Of a DNA stretch of 64,000 nt, positions 38,587 through 47,092 are shown piece after piece (positions within the stretch are counted from its first letter, which is position 1; each line of letters begins with the position of its first letter). This stretch comes from an uncultured Halomonas sp. (GTDB lineage Bacteria; Pseudomonadota; Gammaproteobacteria; Pseudomonadales; Halomonadaceae). The notes below the pieces were generated by a model, which searched no databases, was not told the origin of the DNA, and worked only from the letters and a program-made list of their open reading frames with translations. The stretch lies in NCBI RefSeq assembly GCF_947493865.1, contig NZ_CANLTC010000012.1:50377-114376 (forward strand), written 5' to 3'. Made by a program: the position numbers and the translations under genes.

Positions 38587-38652
38587 TTATCGTGCTGGCT
38601 AGTACATCAGACGCGGCTTCGAAGCCTTCACCGAATCGAGAAGAGTGAATGT

Positions 38653-38667
38653 GAGAAGAGTATTCTC
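38653..38667. promoter_or_regulatory. Dyad GAGAA-N5-TTCTC upstream of glpK
   Basis: A perfect five-base inverted repeat, 82-96 bases before the glpK start, placed where a repressor or activator of the glpKD operon could bind. The match to any known regulator is not established. Confidence 0.3.
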
Positions 38668-38738
38668 TGTGTCGCTATAAATGCCAGGACACAGCAGGGA
38701 GAAAGATCAAATGGATCATGTACCAGAAGCCTATGGCG

Positions 38739-38774
38739 CAAGACACCCCATCCAGGAGAGGATGGGACGTCTTG
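38739..38774 (-). terminator. Hairpin downstream of the 37-codon gene
   Basis: CAAGACACCCCATCC (38739-38753) pairs with GGATGGGACGTCTTG (38760-38774) except for two positions, loop AGGAGA. It starts four bases after the small gene's stop on the minus strand. It lacks a good T-run, so it may be a processing or attenuation structure. Confidence 0.45.
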
Positions 38775-38777
38775 GCA

Positions 38778-38891
38778 TCAGCGCGTCGAGTCTTTGTAAT
38801 GGCCGGGAACCGTGACCCGCTCGCCGTTGGGGAGCTGGCGAACGTAGGTAGGGATATAGACGCGCTTGATGATGCTCTTGCGTTCAGTCAT
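38778..38891 (-). CDS. 37-residue basic protein of unknown function
   Basis: A short frame beginning at ATG 38891 with a perfect AGGAGG eight bases upstream. The product starts MTERKSIIKRVYIPTYV and ends GHYKDSTR; it is basic, with tyrosines and a V-P-x-Y-V-R-x-L-P-N-G pattern that recalls small proteins with a 'YVR...GHYR' tail. No membrane segment. The ribosome-binding site, ordinary codons and following hairpin argue that it is real. It sits between glpK and the RES-Xre pair. Confidence 0.65.
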   Translation of the reverse strand: MTERKSIIKRVYIPTYVRQLPNGERVTVPGHYKDSTR

Positions 38892-39038
38892 GGGTAACAC
38901 CTCCTTTGCGTCACGATAGCAGCTCCTGGCCTCGGCATCATGACTGCGATCAATACCACGCGATGGTTTGAAGTAGGTTCATTATTCGACGGCGTCACTA
39001 CCATGGCCTCGTCCATAGGGAGTAGAGCAAAGGCGCGG

Positions 39039-39734
39039 TTACTCGTGTAAAGAGAGCCAATTGATTCCAGCGAGCGATCCATTCCAGATCATTTCGAGAT
39101 GGGCGGTCTGGATGATGGAGTGTACGCAACGAGGCGTCATCAGTGCCCAGCAGGTCGCGCCGGGCTGTCGTACCGAGTGATAGCGAATGCCATTGTCCTG
39201 TTGCTTGCGTACGCTACTGCCGAACAGTCGTGCGTCGCGGTAGTCGTGGGGATGATAGATAGAATGCTCGCTGGGTAGCGACTTGGCGTCACGTAACCCG
39301 GCTTCCCCGAAGTTGCTCTTGAGGCCGCGAAAGACGAAGCGCTCGTAATGCAGCCCCGATACCCGGCTCCAGTAGCGCTGCTGGTGGTATTTGACCTCGG
39401 CAATGGCGGTGTCGAGTGAATCAGCCAGATAAAGCACGCCGAAGCTGCCGTCACTGAAGCGTGAACCATCGGGATTGATGTGAGTAAAGGGCGCCACGGC
39501 GTAGGAACAGCCCTTAATGCCGAAGGGAATCTCGTCGAGAGGTAGAGGCGCTAGGTTGCCGATTTCATGTTGTAACCTGGGGTTGGTCAATGCCTGCAGC
39601 GCATAGAGCGCTTCGAACGCTTCGCTGTCGGCCACATCGTCGAACAGGCTGATGGGTGGAAACTTGCTGTTGATCAATCGGTAGCTCGTGACTTGCCGCC
39701 CTGACAAAACGGGAAGCTCATCGGCGCTTACCAT
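39039..39734 (-). CDS. RES-domain toxin (NAD+-degrading type)
   Basis: 231 residues matching RES family toxins, which destroy or transfer from NAD+. Typical pieces are SYRLINSKFPPISLFDDVAD (Arg and Tyr of the active site), GSFGVLYLADSLDTAIAEV, with the catalytic Glu, and YHSVRQPGATCWALM, with the second Arg/Ser set. It overlaps the Xre-type antitoxin gene by 7 bases and is translated after it. Alone it should be growth-inhibiting. Confidence 0.9.
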   Translation of the reverse strand: MVSADELPVLSGRQVTSYRLINSKFPPISLFDDVADSEAFEALYALQALTNPRLQHEIGNLAPLPLDEIPFGIKGCSYAVAPFTHINPDGSRFSDGSFGVLYLADSLDTAIAEVKYHQQRYWSRVSGLHYERFVFRGLKSNFGEAGLRDAKSLPSEHSIYHPHDYRDARLFGSSVRKQQDNGIRYHSVRQPGATCWALMTPRCVHSIIQTAHLEMIWNGSLAGINWLSLHE

Positions 39735-40126
39735 TGGGCGCTACGTAACGAATCGATGCGCTTGAAGATTTCATAGAGCGCTGCGAAATCACCGGAACCC
39801 AGGATCTCCAGAGGGGAGCGCCCTTCGAAGTAGGGGTTGTCGTTGGCCATCTTCATGAACCCATAAAGATTCTCGGGATTGTCAAAGATAAGACGCAGGG
39901 CGGCATGAATGTTCAGTACGTAGCTAATCCGGGTCAGCTGATCGCGGTCGAGCTTGATGGCTTGCACGCTGCCGTTGCGCGCTCGTGCATAAGTGCTATG
40001 TGACACCCGCAGAATGGCTTCGCCTTGTTCACCGCTGGCGTCCCATTTGTCCAGAATGCGTACCGCCGTCTTCAAGCCGGTAGCGGCGGCGGTCTTGTCC
40101 TGATCAATGGCTTCTTGAGCTTGCAT
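39728..40126 (-). CDS. Xre/MbcA/ParS-type antitoxin
   Basis: 132 residues: an N-terminal Xre-like helix-turn-helix region (ILRVSHSTYARARNGSV, LTRISYVLNIHAALRLIF) and the C-terminal toxin-binding domain (GRSPLEILGSGDFAALYEIF) with the tail that caps the RES active site. It lies upstream of and overlaps the toxin gene, the usual order for these pairs. A dyad just before the start may be its own operator. Confidence 0.9.
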   Translation of the reverse strand: MQAQEAIDQDKTAAATGLKTAVRILDKWDASGEQGEAILRVSHSTYARARNGSVQAIKLDRDQLTRISYVLNIHAALRLIFDNPENLYGFMKMANDNPYFEGRSPLEILGSGDFAALYEIFKRIDSLRSAQW

Positions 40127-40135
40127 GCCACTTAT

Positions 40136-40160
40136 ATCTCTGAAATGTATTTGCAGAGAT
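40136..40160. promoter_or_regulatory. Candidate operator of the RES-Xre operon
   Basis: Perfect inverted repeat ATCTCTG (40136-40142) and CAGAGAT (40154-40160) with an 11-base spacer, 10 bases upstream of the antitoxin start. Xre-type antitoxins repress their operons through such dyads. Confidence 0.5.
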
Positions 40161-40236
40161 TATAACAGGCATGTTGTCTTTGCAAAACGAGAGTGGAGCC
40201 AAGGCTAGATGTTTTCTTGCAAGCCAGGCCGCTCGA

Positions 40237-40641
40237 TCACTTACCAAGCTGAGTATAGGCAAAGTCGATCAGCGATCGATACTGGCCCTGATGGATGATG
40301 GCTACGACGATATCTGCATCCAGGTTGAGGTAGTCGTGCACCAGTGCATTGCGTAAGCCGACGACCTTGTTCCAGGGAACATTGCCGGTTTCGTGTTCCA
40401 GAGATTGCAGCTTGGCGAATGCCTGTCGCGCTTCGCTTGGCACCACAGCTCCCAGAGCCTTGAGCCTTCTTTTGGCGATGCCTATGCAGGCCTCTGTCAA
40501 TAGCTGCAAGTTGCGTTCGGCCGCGCGGTAGAGAAGAGGATCTAGGCCTTGAGCGCGCTGCGCCACCTGATGAAGCTGTTCGAGTTCTTCTGCAAGCGTG
40601 GCGACGTGCTCGCGCAAGGCAGTGGTATATTCCTGTTCCAC
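40237..40641 (-). CDS. hepT: HepT toxin (HEPN-domain ribonuclease)
   Basis: 134 residues, all helical, with the HEPN active motif R-x4-H-x-Y at Arg97, His102 and Tyr104 (LRNALVHDY). It lies 12 bases after the MntA nucleotidyltransferase gene on the same strand. In this system MntA silences HepT by adding AMP to the tyrosine of this motif; that mechanism is known for the family, not shown here. Confidence 0.93.
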   Translation of the reverse strand: MEQEYTTALREHVATLAEELEQLHQVAQRAQGLDPLLYRAAERNLQLLTEACIGIAKRRLKALGAVVPSEARQAFAKLQSLEHETGNVPWNKVVGLRNALVHDYLNLDADIVVAIIHQGQYRSLIDFAYTQLGK

Positions 40642-40653
40642 GATAGCGTCCCG

Positions 40654-41055
40654 TCAGCTGAAATGTCGTAGATGGTACTGGTAGTCCAGCTCCCACATCG
40701 AGGTGATGCGGTTCTCCTCGCGTGCCAGGCGCAACGGGTCGTTGGCCTGCAGGGCGCGTCCGGTGCGAACGATGACGTGGGCCAGCGGTATCGGCGCCAG
40801 GTTGATATCGACAAGCGAAAGCAGGCCTTCCGGTAAATTAAGGGCGTCCTGCCAGGTTTGCGCCAGCAGTTCAGGTCGCAGACGGCGCTCGAGCGGCTCG
40901 CCTCCGGGCTGCTTGAAGGCCACCGCCAGGTCGTAATCGCTCTCTTTGGTGGCAGTGCCCTTGGCTCGGGAGCCGTAGAGCCAGAGCACGGCGATGGCCT
41001 CGTCCTGGGCTGCCAACTCGGTAAGCTGGGCCAGAATTACTTCTTCATTGTTCAT
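40654..41055 (-). CDS. mntA: MntA-type minimal nucleotidyltransferase antitoxin
   Basis: 133 residues with the perfect polymerase-beta motif G-S-x10-D-x-D: Gly28-Ser29 and Asp40-Tyr-Asp42 (GSRAKGTATKESDYD). The C-terminal half (LIVRTGRAL-like segment VIVRTGRALQAND) matches MntA-family antitoxins. First gene of the MntA-HepT pair. It should AMPylate HepT. Confidence 0.93.
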   Translation of the reverse strand: MNNEEVILAQLTELAAQDEAIAVLWLYGSRAKGTATKESDYDLAVAFKQPGGEPLERRLRPELLAQTWQDALNLPEGLLSLVDINLAPIPLAHVIVRTGRALQANDPLRLAREENRITSMWELDYQYHLRHFS

Positions 41056-41079
41056 AAAATATATTTGCCTAAATCTAGC

Positions 41080-41523
41080 CTAAGGTTTTTTACATGACAA
41101 ACTTGCTTCGTTTATCTTTGTAGCAAGAAAACCAGAAAAAGATAAAATTAGTAAAAAACTTATTAGCCACAAGTAAATTTTTAAAGTAGTGATTACAGCT
41201 TCTGTGTTAAGATTTGCTAGTTCCGTCTTATCTTTCAGAAGCATGCATTCTGTATAGTTTTTTCTAGAAATATCGCAGTCTAGTTCTTTAATATTTTTAA
41301 TTTTTTCTTGTTGCGAATATTCTGTTTCGTATTGTAGCTTTTTAGTGCTTAAAGCTTCTGGCATCAGAGCATTATAAAAAAGCTGAATAATTAAAAGAGC
41401 AAGAATGCTAATCGAAATAGCTGCTTTAAAAAGAGCAGTATGCGATTCTTTTTTAAAAATATCTTTAATGAGTAATAAGGAAAAATCCGAAAATTTGTTT
41501 GTTTTAGTATTAGTAGAATGCAC
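41080..41523 (-). CDS. AT-rich two-helix membrane protein of unknown function
   Basis: 147 residues with two hydrophobic segments (FKAAISISILALLIIQLF around 35-52 and LKIYLWLISFLLILSFSGFL around 113-132) and a lysine/glutamate-rich region between them that contains two cysteines (LDCDISRKNYTECML). The base composition is far more AT-rich than the neighbours and differs in codon use. I recognise no family. It lies downstream of nrdB's terminator and upstream of mntA on the same strand, and may be a foreign insertion. Confidence 0.6.
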   Translation of the reverse strand: MHSTNTKTNKFSDFSLLLIKDIFKKESHTALFKAAISISILALLIIQLFYNALMPEALSTKKLQYETEYSQQEKIKNIKELDCDISRKNYTECMLLKDKTELANLNTEAVITTLKIYLWLISFLLILSFSGFLATKINEASLSCKKP

Positions 41524-41564
41524 TTTTAATTTTCTCTTTTAATATATTTAACAATGTTTAGCCC

Positions 41565-41601
41565 TGCTAGGTGGGTGATGCTAATTGTAATCCACCTAGC
41601 A
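41565..41601 (-). terminator. Hairpin after nrdB
   Basis: TGCTAGGTGG (41565-41574) and CCACCTAGCA (41592-41601) are perfect ten-base arms around a 17-base loop, beginning eight bases after the nrdB stop on the minus strand. AT-rich DNA follows on the transcript side. Confidence 0.6.
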
Positions 41602-41609
41602 AAGTTTGC

Positions 41610-42863
41610 TTAATCCCAGCTCAGCGCACCGCCGACCTGATACTCGGTCACGCGCGTCTCGAAGAAGTTCTTCTCCTTGCGCAGGTCGATGATCTCGCTC
41701 ATCCATGGGAAGGGATTGGAAGCGCCGGGGAACTGCTCTTTCAAGCCAATCTGCGCCAGGCGGCGGTTGCAGATGAAGTGCAGGTACTCTTCCATGATCT
41801 GTGCGTTCATGCCGAGCACGCCCCGGGGCATGGTGTCTCGGGCGTATTCGATCTCGAGCTGGGTGCCTTCGAGGATCATCTGGGTGACTTCGTCCTGGAA
41901 TTCCGGCGTCCACAGGTGCGGGTTCTCGATCTTGATCTGGTTGATCATGTCGATGCCGAAGTTCAGGTGCATGGATTCGTCGCGCAGGATGTACTGGAAC
42001 TGCTCGGCGACGCCGGTCATCTTGTTGCGCCGGCCCATGGAAAGGATCTGGCTGAAGCCGCAGTAGAAGAAGATGCCTTCGGTGACCACGTAGAAGCCGA
42101 TCAGGTTGCGCAGGAACTCCTGGTCGGATTCCGGGGTGCCGGTCTGGAAGTTGGGGCGCCCCAGGGACTGGGTGTGCTTCAGACTCCAGGCGGACTTGCG
42201 CGCCACGGAGTCGACCTCGCGGTACATGTTGAAGACTTCGCCTTCGTCCATGCTCAAGGATTCCACGCAGTACTGGTAGGCGTGGGTATGGATCGCTTCC
42301 TCGAAGGCCTGACGCAGCAGATACTGGCGGCACTCCGGGTTGGTGATGTTCTTGTACACCGCCAGCACCAGGTTGTTGGCCACCAGCGAGTCGGCGGTGG
42401 AGAAGTAACCCAGGGAGCGCATCACGATCAGCCTCTCGTCCTCGGTCAAGCCGTCCTGGCTCTTCCACAGGGCGATGTCGGCGTTCATGTTCACTTCCTG
42501 CGGCATCCAGTGGTTGGCGCTGCCATCGAGGTACTTCTGCCAGGCCCAGTCGTACTTGAAGGGCACCAACTGGTTGACGTCGGCCCGGGCGTTGATCATG
42601 CGCTTGTCGTCGACCTCCACGCGACCGGCGCCCATTTCCAGCTCTTCAAGACCGGCGGCGATATCGAGCTCGTCCAGGGCTTTTGCAGCCCGGGCCATGC
42701 GGTCGGTATCGGCGACCTTATAGGTCCCCGCGCTTTCCTTGACTTCCGTTTCCGGCTCAGTCTCGGCCTTGGGTGCAGTCGTCGGCTTTGTCTGGTTGGG
42801 GGCCTGGCTAGGGGCCGGCGCGGTGACGGTGTCGTCTTCGTGAAATTCGTCCCAGTTCAGCAT
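41610..42863 (-). CDS. nrdB: Class Ia ribonucleotide reductase, beta subunit
   Basis: 417 residues. The N-terminal ~75 residues (P/T/E-rich, KTxETEPE-like) extend beyond the E. coli protein and look disordered. The di-iron core is clear: [33 protein letters not shown] and [10 protein letters not shown] with the Glu/His ligands, and the radical-site region. The C-terminal peptide ([11 protein letters not shown]) should dock on the alpha subunit. It provides the tyrosyl radical for NrdA. The order is nrdA-nrdB with a folded repeat between them. Confidence 0.96.
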   Translation of the reverse strand: MLNWDEFHEDDTVTAPAPSQAPNQTKPTTAPKAETEPETEVKESAGTYKVADTDRMARAAKALDELDIAAGLEELEMGAGRVEVDDKRMINARADVNQLVPFKYDWAWQKYLDGSANHWMPQEVNMNADIALWKSQDGLTEDERLIVMRSLGYFSTADSLVANNLVLAVYKNITNPECRQYLLRQAFEEAIHTHAYQYCVESLSMDEGEVFNMYREVDSVARKSAWSLKHTQSLGRPNFQTGTPESDQEFLRNLIGFYVVTEGIFFYCGFSQILSMGRRNKMTGVAEQFQYILRDESMHLNFGIDMINQIKIENPHLWTPEFQDEVTQMILEGTQLEIEYARDTMPRGVLGMNAQIMEEYLHFICNRRLAQIGLKEQFPGASNPFPWMSEIIDLRKEKNFFETRVTEYQVGGALSWD

Positions 42864-42896
42864 TGAAAAACTCCTATTAAAGTTGCTTCGCGGCTA

Positions 42897-42993
42897 TTCC
42901 GGCGACAGTCCTGCGCGGAGGCGCTGTGAACCCTTCCCTGGGCGCTACTTTTGCCGTCCCTGGCAAAAGACCTCCGCTACGAACTGTCCCCGG
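42897..42993. repeat. Folded intergenic repeat between nrdA and nrdB
   Basis: Outer arms CCGGCGACAGTCCTGCGCGG (from 42899, running on to 42921) and the block CCTCCGCTACGAACTGTCCC (from 42970) are inverted copies, about 80% paired. Inside is a perfect eight-pair hairpin, CTTTTGCC (42948-42955) and GGCAAAAG (42962-42969), loop GTCCCT. The spacer has no gene. It looks like a dispersed halomonad-type intergenic element or an mRNA-processing structure; I recall similar blocks in related genomes but cannot verify that here. Confidence 0.5.
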
Positions 42994-43029
42994 CGCCGCT
43001 CGATTGGAGCGCAGCACGTCCCCGTTGTT

Positions 43030-45921
43030 TTACTGGCAGGCCTCGCAGCCCAATTCATCAATTTCGCCCGCCGAGGGAGCACGTGAACCGCTGCCGCCCT
43101 TGCCGGTGAGAAAATCCTCGATGCCCCGCGGTTCCTGAGCCTGAGGCGCGGGCGCCTCGGTCGGCGTGGCGCCGCCGACGGCGTTGTGTCGGCCACGATC
43201 GACGGTGGACTTTTCCACCGCAGTGGCCCCCAGCGCGCGCAGGTAGTAGGTGGTCTTGAGACCACGGAACCAGGCCATGCGATAGGTCACGTCGAGCTTC
43301 TTGCCGGAGACGCCGGCGATGTAGAGGTTCAGCGACTGGGCCTGATCGATCCATTTCTGGCGCCGGGAGGCGGCTTCCACCAGCCACTTGGGCTCGACCT
43401 CGAAGGCACTGGCGTAGCGGGCCTTGAGATCCTCTGGCACCCGGTCGATAGGCTGCAACGAGCCATCGTAGTACTTGAGATCGTTGATCATCACCTCGTC
43501 CCACAGGCCACGCTCCTTGAGGTCGTTGACCATATGAGCGTTGACCACGGTGAATTCGCCGGAGAGGTTCGATTTGACGAACAGGTTCTGATAGGTCGGC
43601 TCGATGGATTGGGTGACGCCGCAGATGTTGGAGATCGTCGCCGTCGGGGCGATCGCCATCACGTTGGAGTTGCGCATGCCTTGGCTTTTGACCTTATCGC
43701 GAATGCGGTCCCAATCCTGGGTAGTCGAGGTATCTACCTCGATATAGTCGGCTCCGCGCTCCTGCTTTAGCTTTTCGATGGAGTCGATGGGCAGCACGCC
43801 CTGGCTCCATAGCGAGCCGTCGAAGCTCTGATAGGTGCCCCGCTCGGCGGCCAGGTCACTGGAGGCTTCGATGGCGTGATAGCTGACCAGCTCCATGGAG
43901 GTGTCGGCGAAGCTCACCGCCTCGCTGGAGGCGTAGGCGATGCCCTGCGCATAGAGCGCATCCTGGAAGCCCATGATGCCGAGCCCCACCGGGCGGTGCT
44001 TGAAGTTGGAGTTCTTGGCCTGGGGCACCGCGTAGTAGTTGATGTCGATGACGTTATCGAGCATGCGTACCGCAGTGCGCACGGTCTTTCTCAACTTGTC
44101 GCCGTCGAGGCGGCCATCGCTCACGTGCTGGGCCAAGTTGACGGAGCCCAGGTTGCACACCGCGATCTCGTCGACGGAGGTGTTCAGGGTGATTTCGGTG
44201 CACAGGTTGGAGGAGTGCACCACGCCGGCATGCTGCTGCGGGCTACGCAGATTGCACGGGTCCTTGAAGGTGATCCAGGGGTGGCCGGTCTCGAACAGCA
44301 TCGAGAGCATCTTGCGCCACAAGTCCTTGGCGCGGACGCGCTTGTAGAGCTTGAGCTGACCGGTGTAGGTCATCGCCTCGTACTCTTCATAACGCTTCTG
44401 GAAGGCGGCGCCGTACAGGTCGTGCAGGTCCGGACAGGTGGAGGGTGAGAACAGCGTCCACTCCTTGTCGTCGAATACCCGCTTCATGAACAGGTCCGGC
44501 ACCCAGTTGGCGGAGTTCATGTCGTGGGTGCGGCGGCGGTCGTCACCGGTGTTCTTGCGCAGTTCGAGAAATTCCTCGACGTCCATGTGCCAGGTTTCGA
44601 GATAGGCACAGACCGCACCCTTGCGCTTGCCGCCCTGATTGACCGCCACCGCGGTGTCGTTGACTACCTTCAGGAAGGGGACCACGCCCTGGGATTTGCC
44701 GTTGGTGCCCTTGATGTAGGAGCCCAGCGCGCGTACCGGCGTCCAGTCGTTGCCCAGGCCGCCGGCCCATTTGGAGAGCATGGCGTTGTCGCGGATTGCG
44801 CCGTAGATGCCGTCGAGATTGTCCGGCACGGTGGTCAGGTAGCAGCTGGAGAGCTGGCTGCGCAGGGTGCCGGCGTTGAACAGGGTCGGCGTGGAGGCCA
44901 TGTAGTCGAAGCTGGAGAGCAGTTCGTAGAACTCGATGGTCCGCGCCTCGCGATCATCCTCATTGAGCGAAAGACCCATGGCGACACGCATGAACATCAC
45001 CTGGGGCAGCTCGTAGCGCACGTCGTCGCGATGAATGAAGTAGCGGTCGTAGAGCGTCTGCAGGCCAAGATAGGTGAATTGATTGTCCCGGGTGTGATCG
45101 AGTGCGTCGCCGAGGCGCTCGAGGTCGAACTCGGCCAGCCGCGGATCGAGCTGCTCGAACTCGATGCCGCGTGCCACATAGGCCTTGAAGGCCGGCTTGT
45201 AGAGCTCGGCCATGTCGCCAAAGGTGGCTTCCTCGGCAATCTCAAGAAAGCTCAGTGCTTCGCGGCGCAGGTTGTCCTGCAATAGTCGCGCGGTGACGTA
45301 GGTGTAGTTGGGGTCTTTCTCCACTAGCGTCCGCGCGGTCATCATCAGCGCCGTGGCCACGCCGTCCTGGGAAACCCCGTCATAGAGGTTCTTCAGGGAG
45401 TCGTGGACGATCTTGTTGGCATCCACGTTGGCCAGGCCTTCGCAGGCATCCTGTACCAGGATCTCGATGCGTCCCAGGTCCAGCGGCCGCGTGCTGCCAT
45501 CGGCGAGAGTGACGTTGAGAGTCGGGTGCGGCTTGGCGATATCGCCGCCGGCGGCCTGACGAGCCCGGGCGTGTTCTTCACGGTAAAGCACGTAGGCGCG
45601 GGCGACCTTTTGCTCACCACCGCGCATCAGGGCCAGCTCTACCTGATCCTGGATGTCCTCGATATGCAGGGTGCCGCCATCCGGCATACGCCGCTGGAAG
45701 GCCTCGGCGATCTGCTCGGCGGAGCGGGCGATGAAGTCGCGAACCCGCGAAGAGGTGGCGGCATTGTCGCCTTCGACGGCAATGAAGGCCTTGCTCATGG
45801 CGACAGAGATCTTGCCGGGGTCGAAGGCGACCACGTCGCCACCGCGCTTGATCACGCGAAGCCGTTGCGGTGCCGTTAGATTAACGGAAGTCTGATTGGG
45901 TGGAAGTGTAGTGGTGTCCAT
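43030..45921 (-). CDS. nrdA: Class Ia ribonucleotide reductase, alpha subunit
   Basis: 963 residues. An N-terminal ATP-cone (LRVIKRGGDVVAFDPGKI) gives allosteric control; the ten-stranded barrel carries NLCTEITL, GLGIMGFQDALYAQG and the active-site SYHAIEASSDLA region; the C-terminal redox tail ends CEACQ (Cys-x2-Cys). An extra glycine/alanine-rich linker (GGATPTEAPAPQAQEP) joins the tail. It reduces ribonucleoside diphosphates using thioredoxin or glutaredoxin. Longer than E. coli NrdA, like Pseudomonas-type NrdA. Upstream DNA has NrdR-like boxes. Confidence 0.96.
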   Translation of the reverse strand: MDTTTLPPNQTSVNLTAPQRLRVIKRGGDVVAFDPGKISVAMSKAFIAVEGDNAATSSRVRDFIARSAEQIAEAFQRRMPDGGTLHIEDIQDQVELALMRGGEQKVARAYVLYREEHARARQAAGGDIAKPHPTLNVTLADGSTRPLDLGRIEILVQDACEGLANVDANKIVHDSLKNLYDGVSQDGVATALMMTARTLVEKDPNYTYVTARLLQDNLRREALSFLEIAEEATFGDMAELYKPAFKAYVARGIEFEQLDPRLAEFDLERLGDALDHTRDNQFTYLGLQTLYDRYFIHRDDVRYELPQVMFMRVAMGLSLNEDDREARTIEFYELLSSFDYMASTPTLFNAGTLRSQLSSCYLTTVPDNLDGIYGAIRDNAMLSKWAGGLGNDWTPVRALGSYIKGTNGKSQGVVPFLKVVNDTAVAVNQGGKRKGAVCAYLETWHMDVEEFLELRKNTGDDRRRTHDMNSANWVPDLFMKRVFDDKEWTLFSPSTCPDLHDLYGAAFQKRYEEYEAMTYTGQLKLYKRVRAKDLWRKMLSMLFETGHPWITFKDPCNLRSPQQHAGVVHSSNLCTEITLNTSVDEIAVCNLGSVNLAQHVSDGRLDGDKLRKTVRTAVRMLDNVIDINYYAVPQAKNSNFKHRPVGLGIMGFQDALYAQGIAYASSEAVSFADTSMELVSYHAIEASSDLAAERGTYQSFDGSLWSQGVLPIDSIEKLKQERGADYIEVDTSTTQDWDRIRDKVKSQGMRNSNVMAIAPTATISNICGVTQSIEPTYQNLFVKSNLSGEFTVVNAHMVNDLKERGLWDEVMINDLKYYDGSLQPIDRVPEDLKARYASAFEVEPKWLVEAASRRQKWIDQAQSLNLYIAGVSGKKLDVTYRMAWFRGLKTTYYLRALGATAVEKSTVDRGRHNAVGGATPTEAPAPQAQEPRGIEDFLTGKGGSGSRAPSAGEIDELGCEACQ

Positions 45922-46367
45922 GGTGCCAGGGTCCCTGATCTGCGGTGTAGGGGGATCTTACGTCGACGATGCGGGTCGAAAACCGTCAACAGTGCCTTGA
46001 ATAGTCGTGTTATCGAGTCTTGACAGCACTGGGTTCAATTGGTAGCAAAACACATCATATTGTGCTCGCGAGTGTCCTGGCTACAAGATAGTGTGCCAAG
46101 AGAGGGGGTGCAAGAGGAACAACCTGTGGATATCTTGTGTCTCGGCTGGGAGTTGTTTCACTCTTGTGTGTAAAAACGCGAGGTTACATCACGGCTAAAA
46201 AAATAGTAAAAAAGTGTGAGTTCGCAGCCGAGCGCAATATGGTTGAAATTAGGTATCATTTGATTCTTTCCACTATGTTAGAGAGTGATCATCTCGTAAC
46301 CTTCTGTAGCAAGGTGTAGCATTGTCTCGAATACCCACGATGCCATGGTATCAACAGGCCAAATAGG
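45922..46367. other. 446-base intergenic region with the nrdA promoter and the two-component promoter
   Basis: No supported gene is present. The left half should hold the minus-strand nrdA promoter with the NrdR-like boxes; the right half is AT-rich (AAAAAAATAGTAAAAAAGTG-like stretch around 46200) and should carry the plus-strand promoter of the response regulator gene. No tRNA or clear ncRNA was seen. Confidence 0.5.
46050..46094 (-). promoter_or_regulatory. Candidate NrdR boxes upstream of nrdA
   Basis: Box 1 at 46050-46065 reads GCACAATATGATGTGT on the minus strand, 13 of 16 positions of the ACACWATATATWGTGT consensus. A weaker second site with only one good half (ACACTATC, minus strand, ending at 46094) lies about 29 bases away. 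NrdR usually binds two boxes some three helical turns apart. Confidence 0.45.
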
Positions 46368-47087
46368 ATGAATGACAGATTGGAAAGCAAACAGAAAGAC
46401 CTCGTCCTGATTGTCGAGGATGATGAACGTTTGGCCAACCTGACCCGAGAGTATCTTGAAACCAACGGGTTTCGGGTCGCCATTGAGGCCGACGGTACCC
46501 ATGGGGTAGAGCGCATCATCGAACTGCAGCCGGATATCGTCATACTCGATCTCATGTTGCCCGGCGAAGATGGCTTGTCGATCTGCCGTCGTGTCAGACC
46601 GCAATATGCCGGTCCCATATTGATGCTGACCGCGCGTACGGACGACATGGATCAGGTGCTCGGGCTTGAAATGGGGGCCGACGACTACGTGCCCAAGCCA
46701 GTGCAGCCTCGGGTCTTGCTGGCACGCATGCGCGCCCTGATGCGCCGCAGCGACCAGCTCGAAAGTAGCAACAGCGGCGCGGCCCGCCTGACCTTCAATG
46801 ACCTGCTGATCGACAGTGCCACTCGCGAGGCCTGGCTCAGCAACGAGCGTATCGATCTGACCAGCGCCGAGTTCGACCTGCTCTGGCTGCTTGCGGACAA
46901 CGCCGGTCGGGTGCTGACCCGGGAAGAGATCTTTTCGGCACTGCGCGGCATCAAGTACGACGGTCAGGATCGCTCCATCGATGTTCGGGTATCGCGTATT
47001 CGTCCCAAGATCGGTGACGATCCCAATCAGCCCCATCGTATAAAGACGGTACGCAGTAAAGGCTATCTCTTCGTCAAGGATGCTTGA
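46368..47087 (+). CDS. OmpR-family response regulator (RstA-like)
   Basis: 239 residues: receiver domain with acidic pair (LIVEDDERLAN) and phospho-acceptor Asp61 (IVILDLMLPGEDG), then an OmpR/PhoB winged helix with AGRVLTREEIFSAL, DRSIDVRVSRIRPKIG and RIKTVRSKGYLF. The kinase gene follows, either with a 4-base overlap (TTG start) or 5 bases later (ATG). The closest well-known pair appears to be RstA-RstB of E. coli; the signal is unknown. Confidence 0.92.
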   Translation: MNDRLESKQKDLVLIVEDDERLANLTREYLETNGFRVAIEADGTHGVERIIELQPDIVILDLMLPGEDGLSICRRVRPQYAGPILMLTARTDDMDQVLGLEMGADDYVPKPVQPRVLLARMRALMRRSDQLESSNSGAARLTFNDLLIDSATREAWLSNERIDLTSAEFDLLWLLADNAGRVLTREEIFSALRGIKYDGQDRSIDVRVSRIRPKIGDDPNQPHRIKTVRSKGYLFVKDA

Positions 47088-47092
47088 TAGCC

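Noticed and set aside
41571..42866. 431-codon plus-strand frame opposite nrdB
   Set aside because: Antisense shadow of nrdB; the composition (V, H, D, L-rich without domains) is typical of such shadows.
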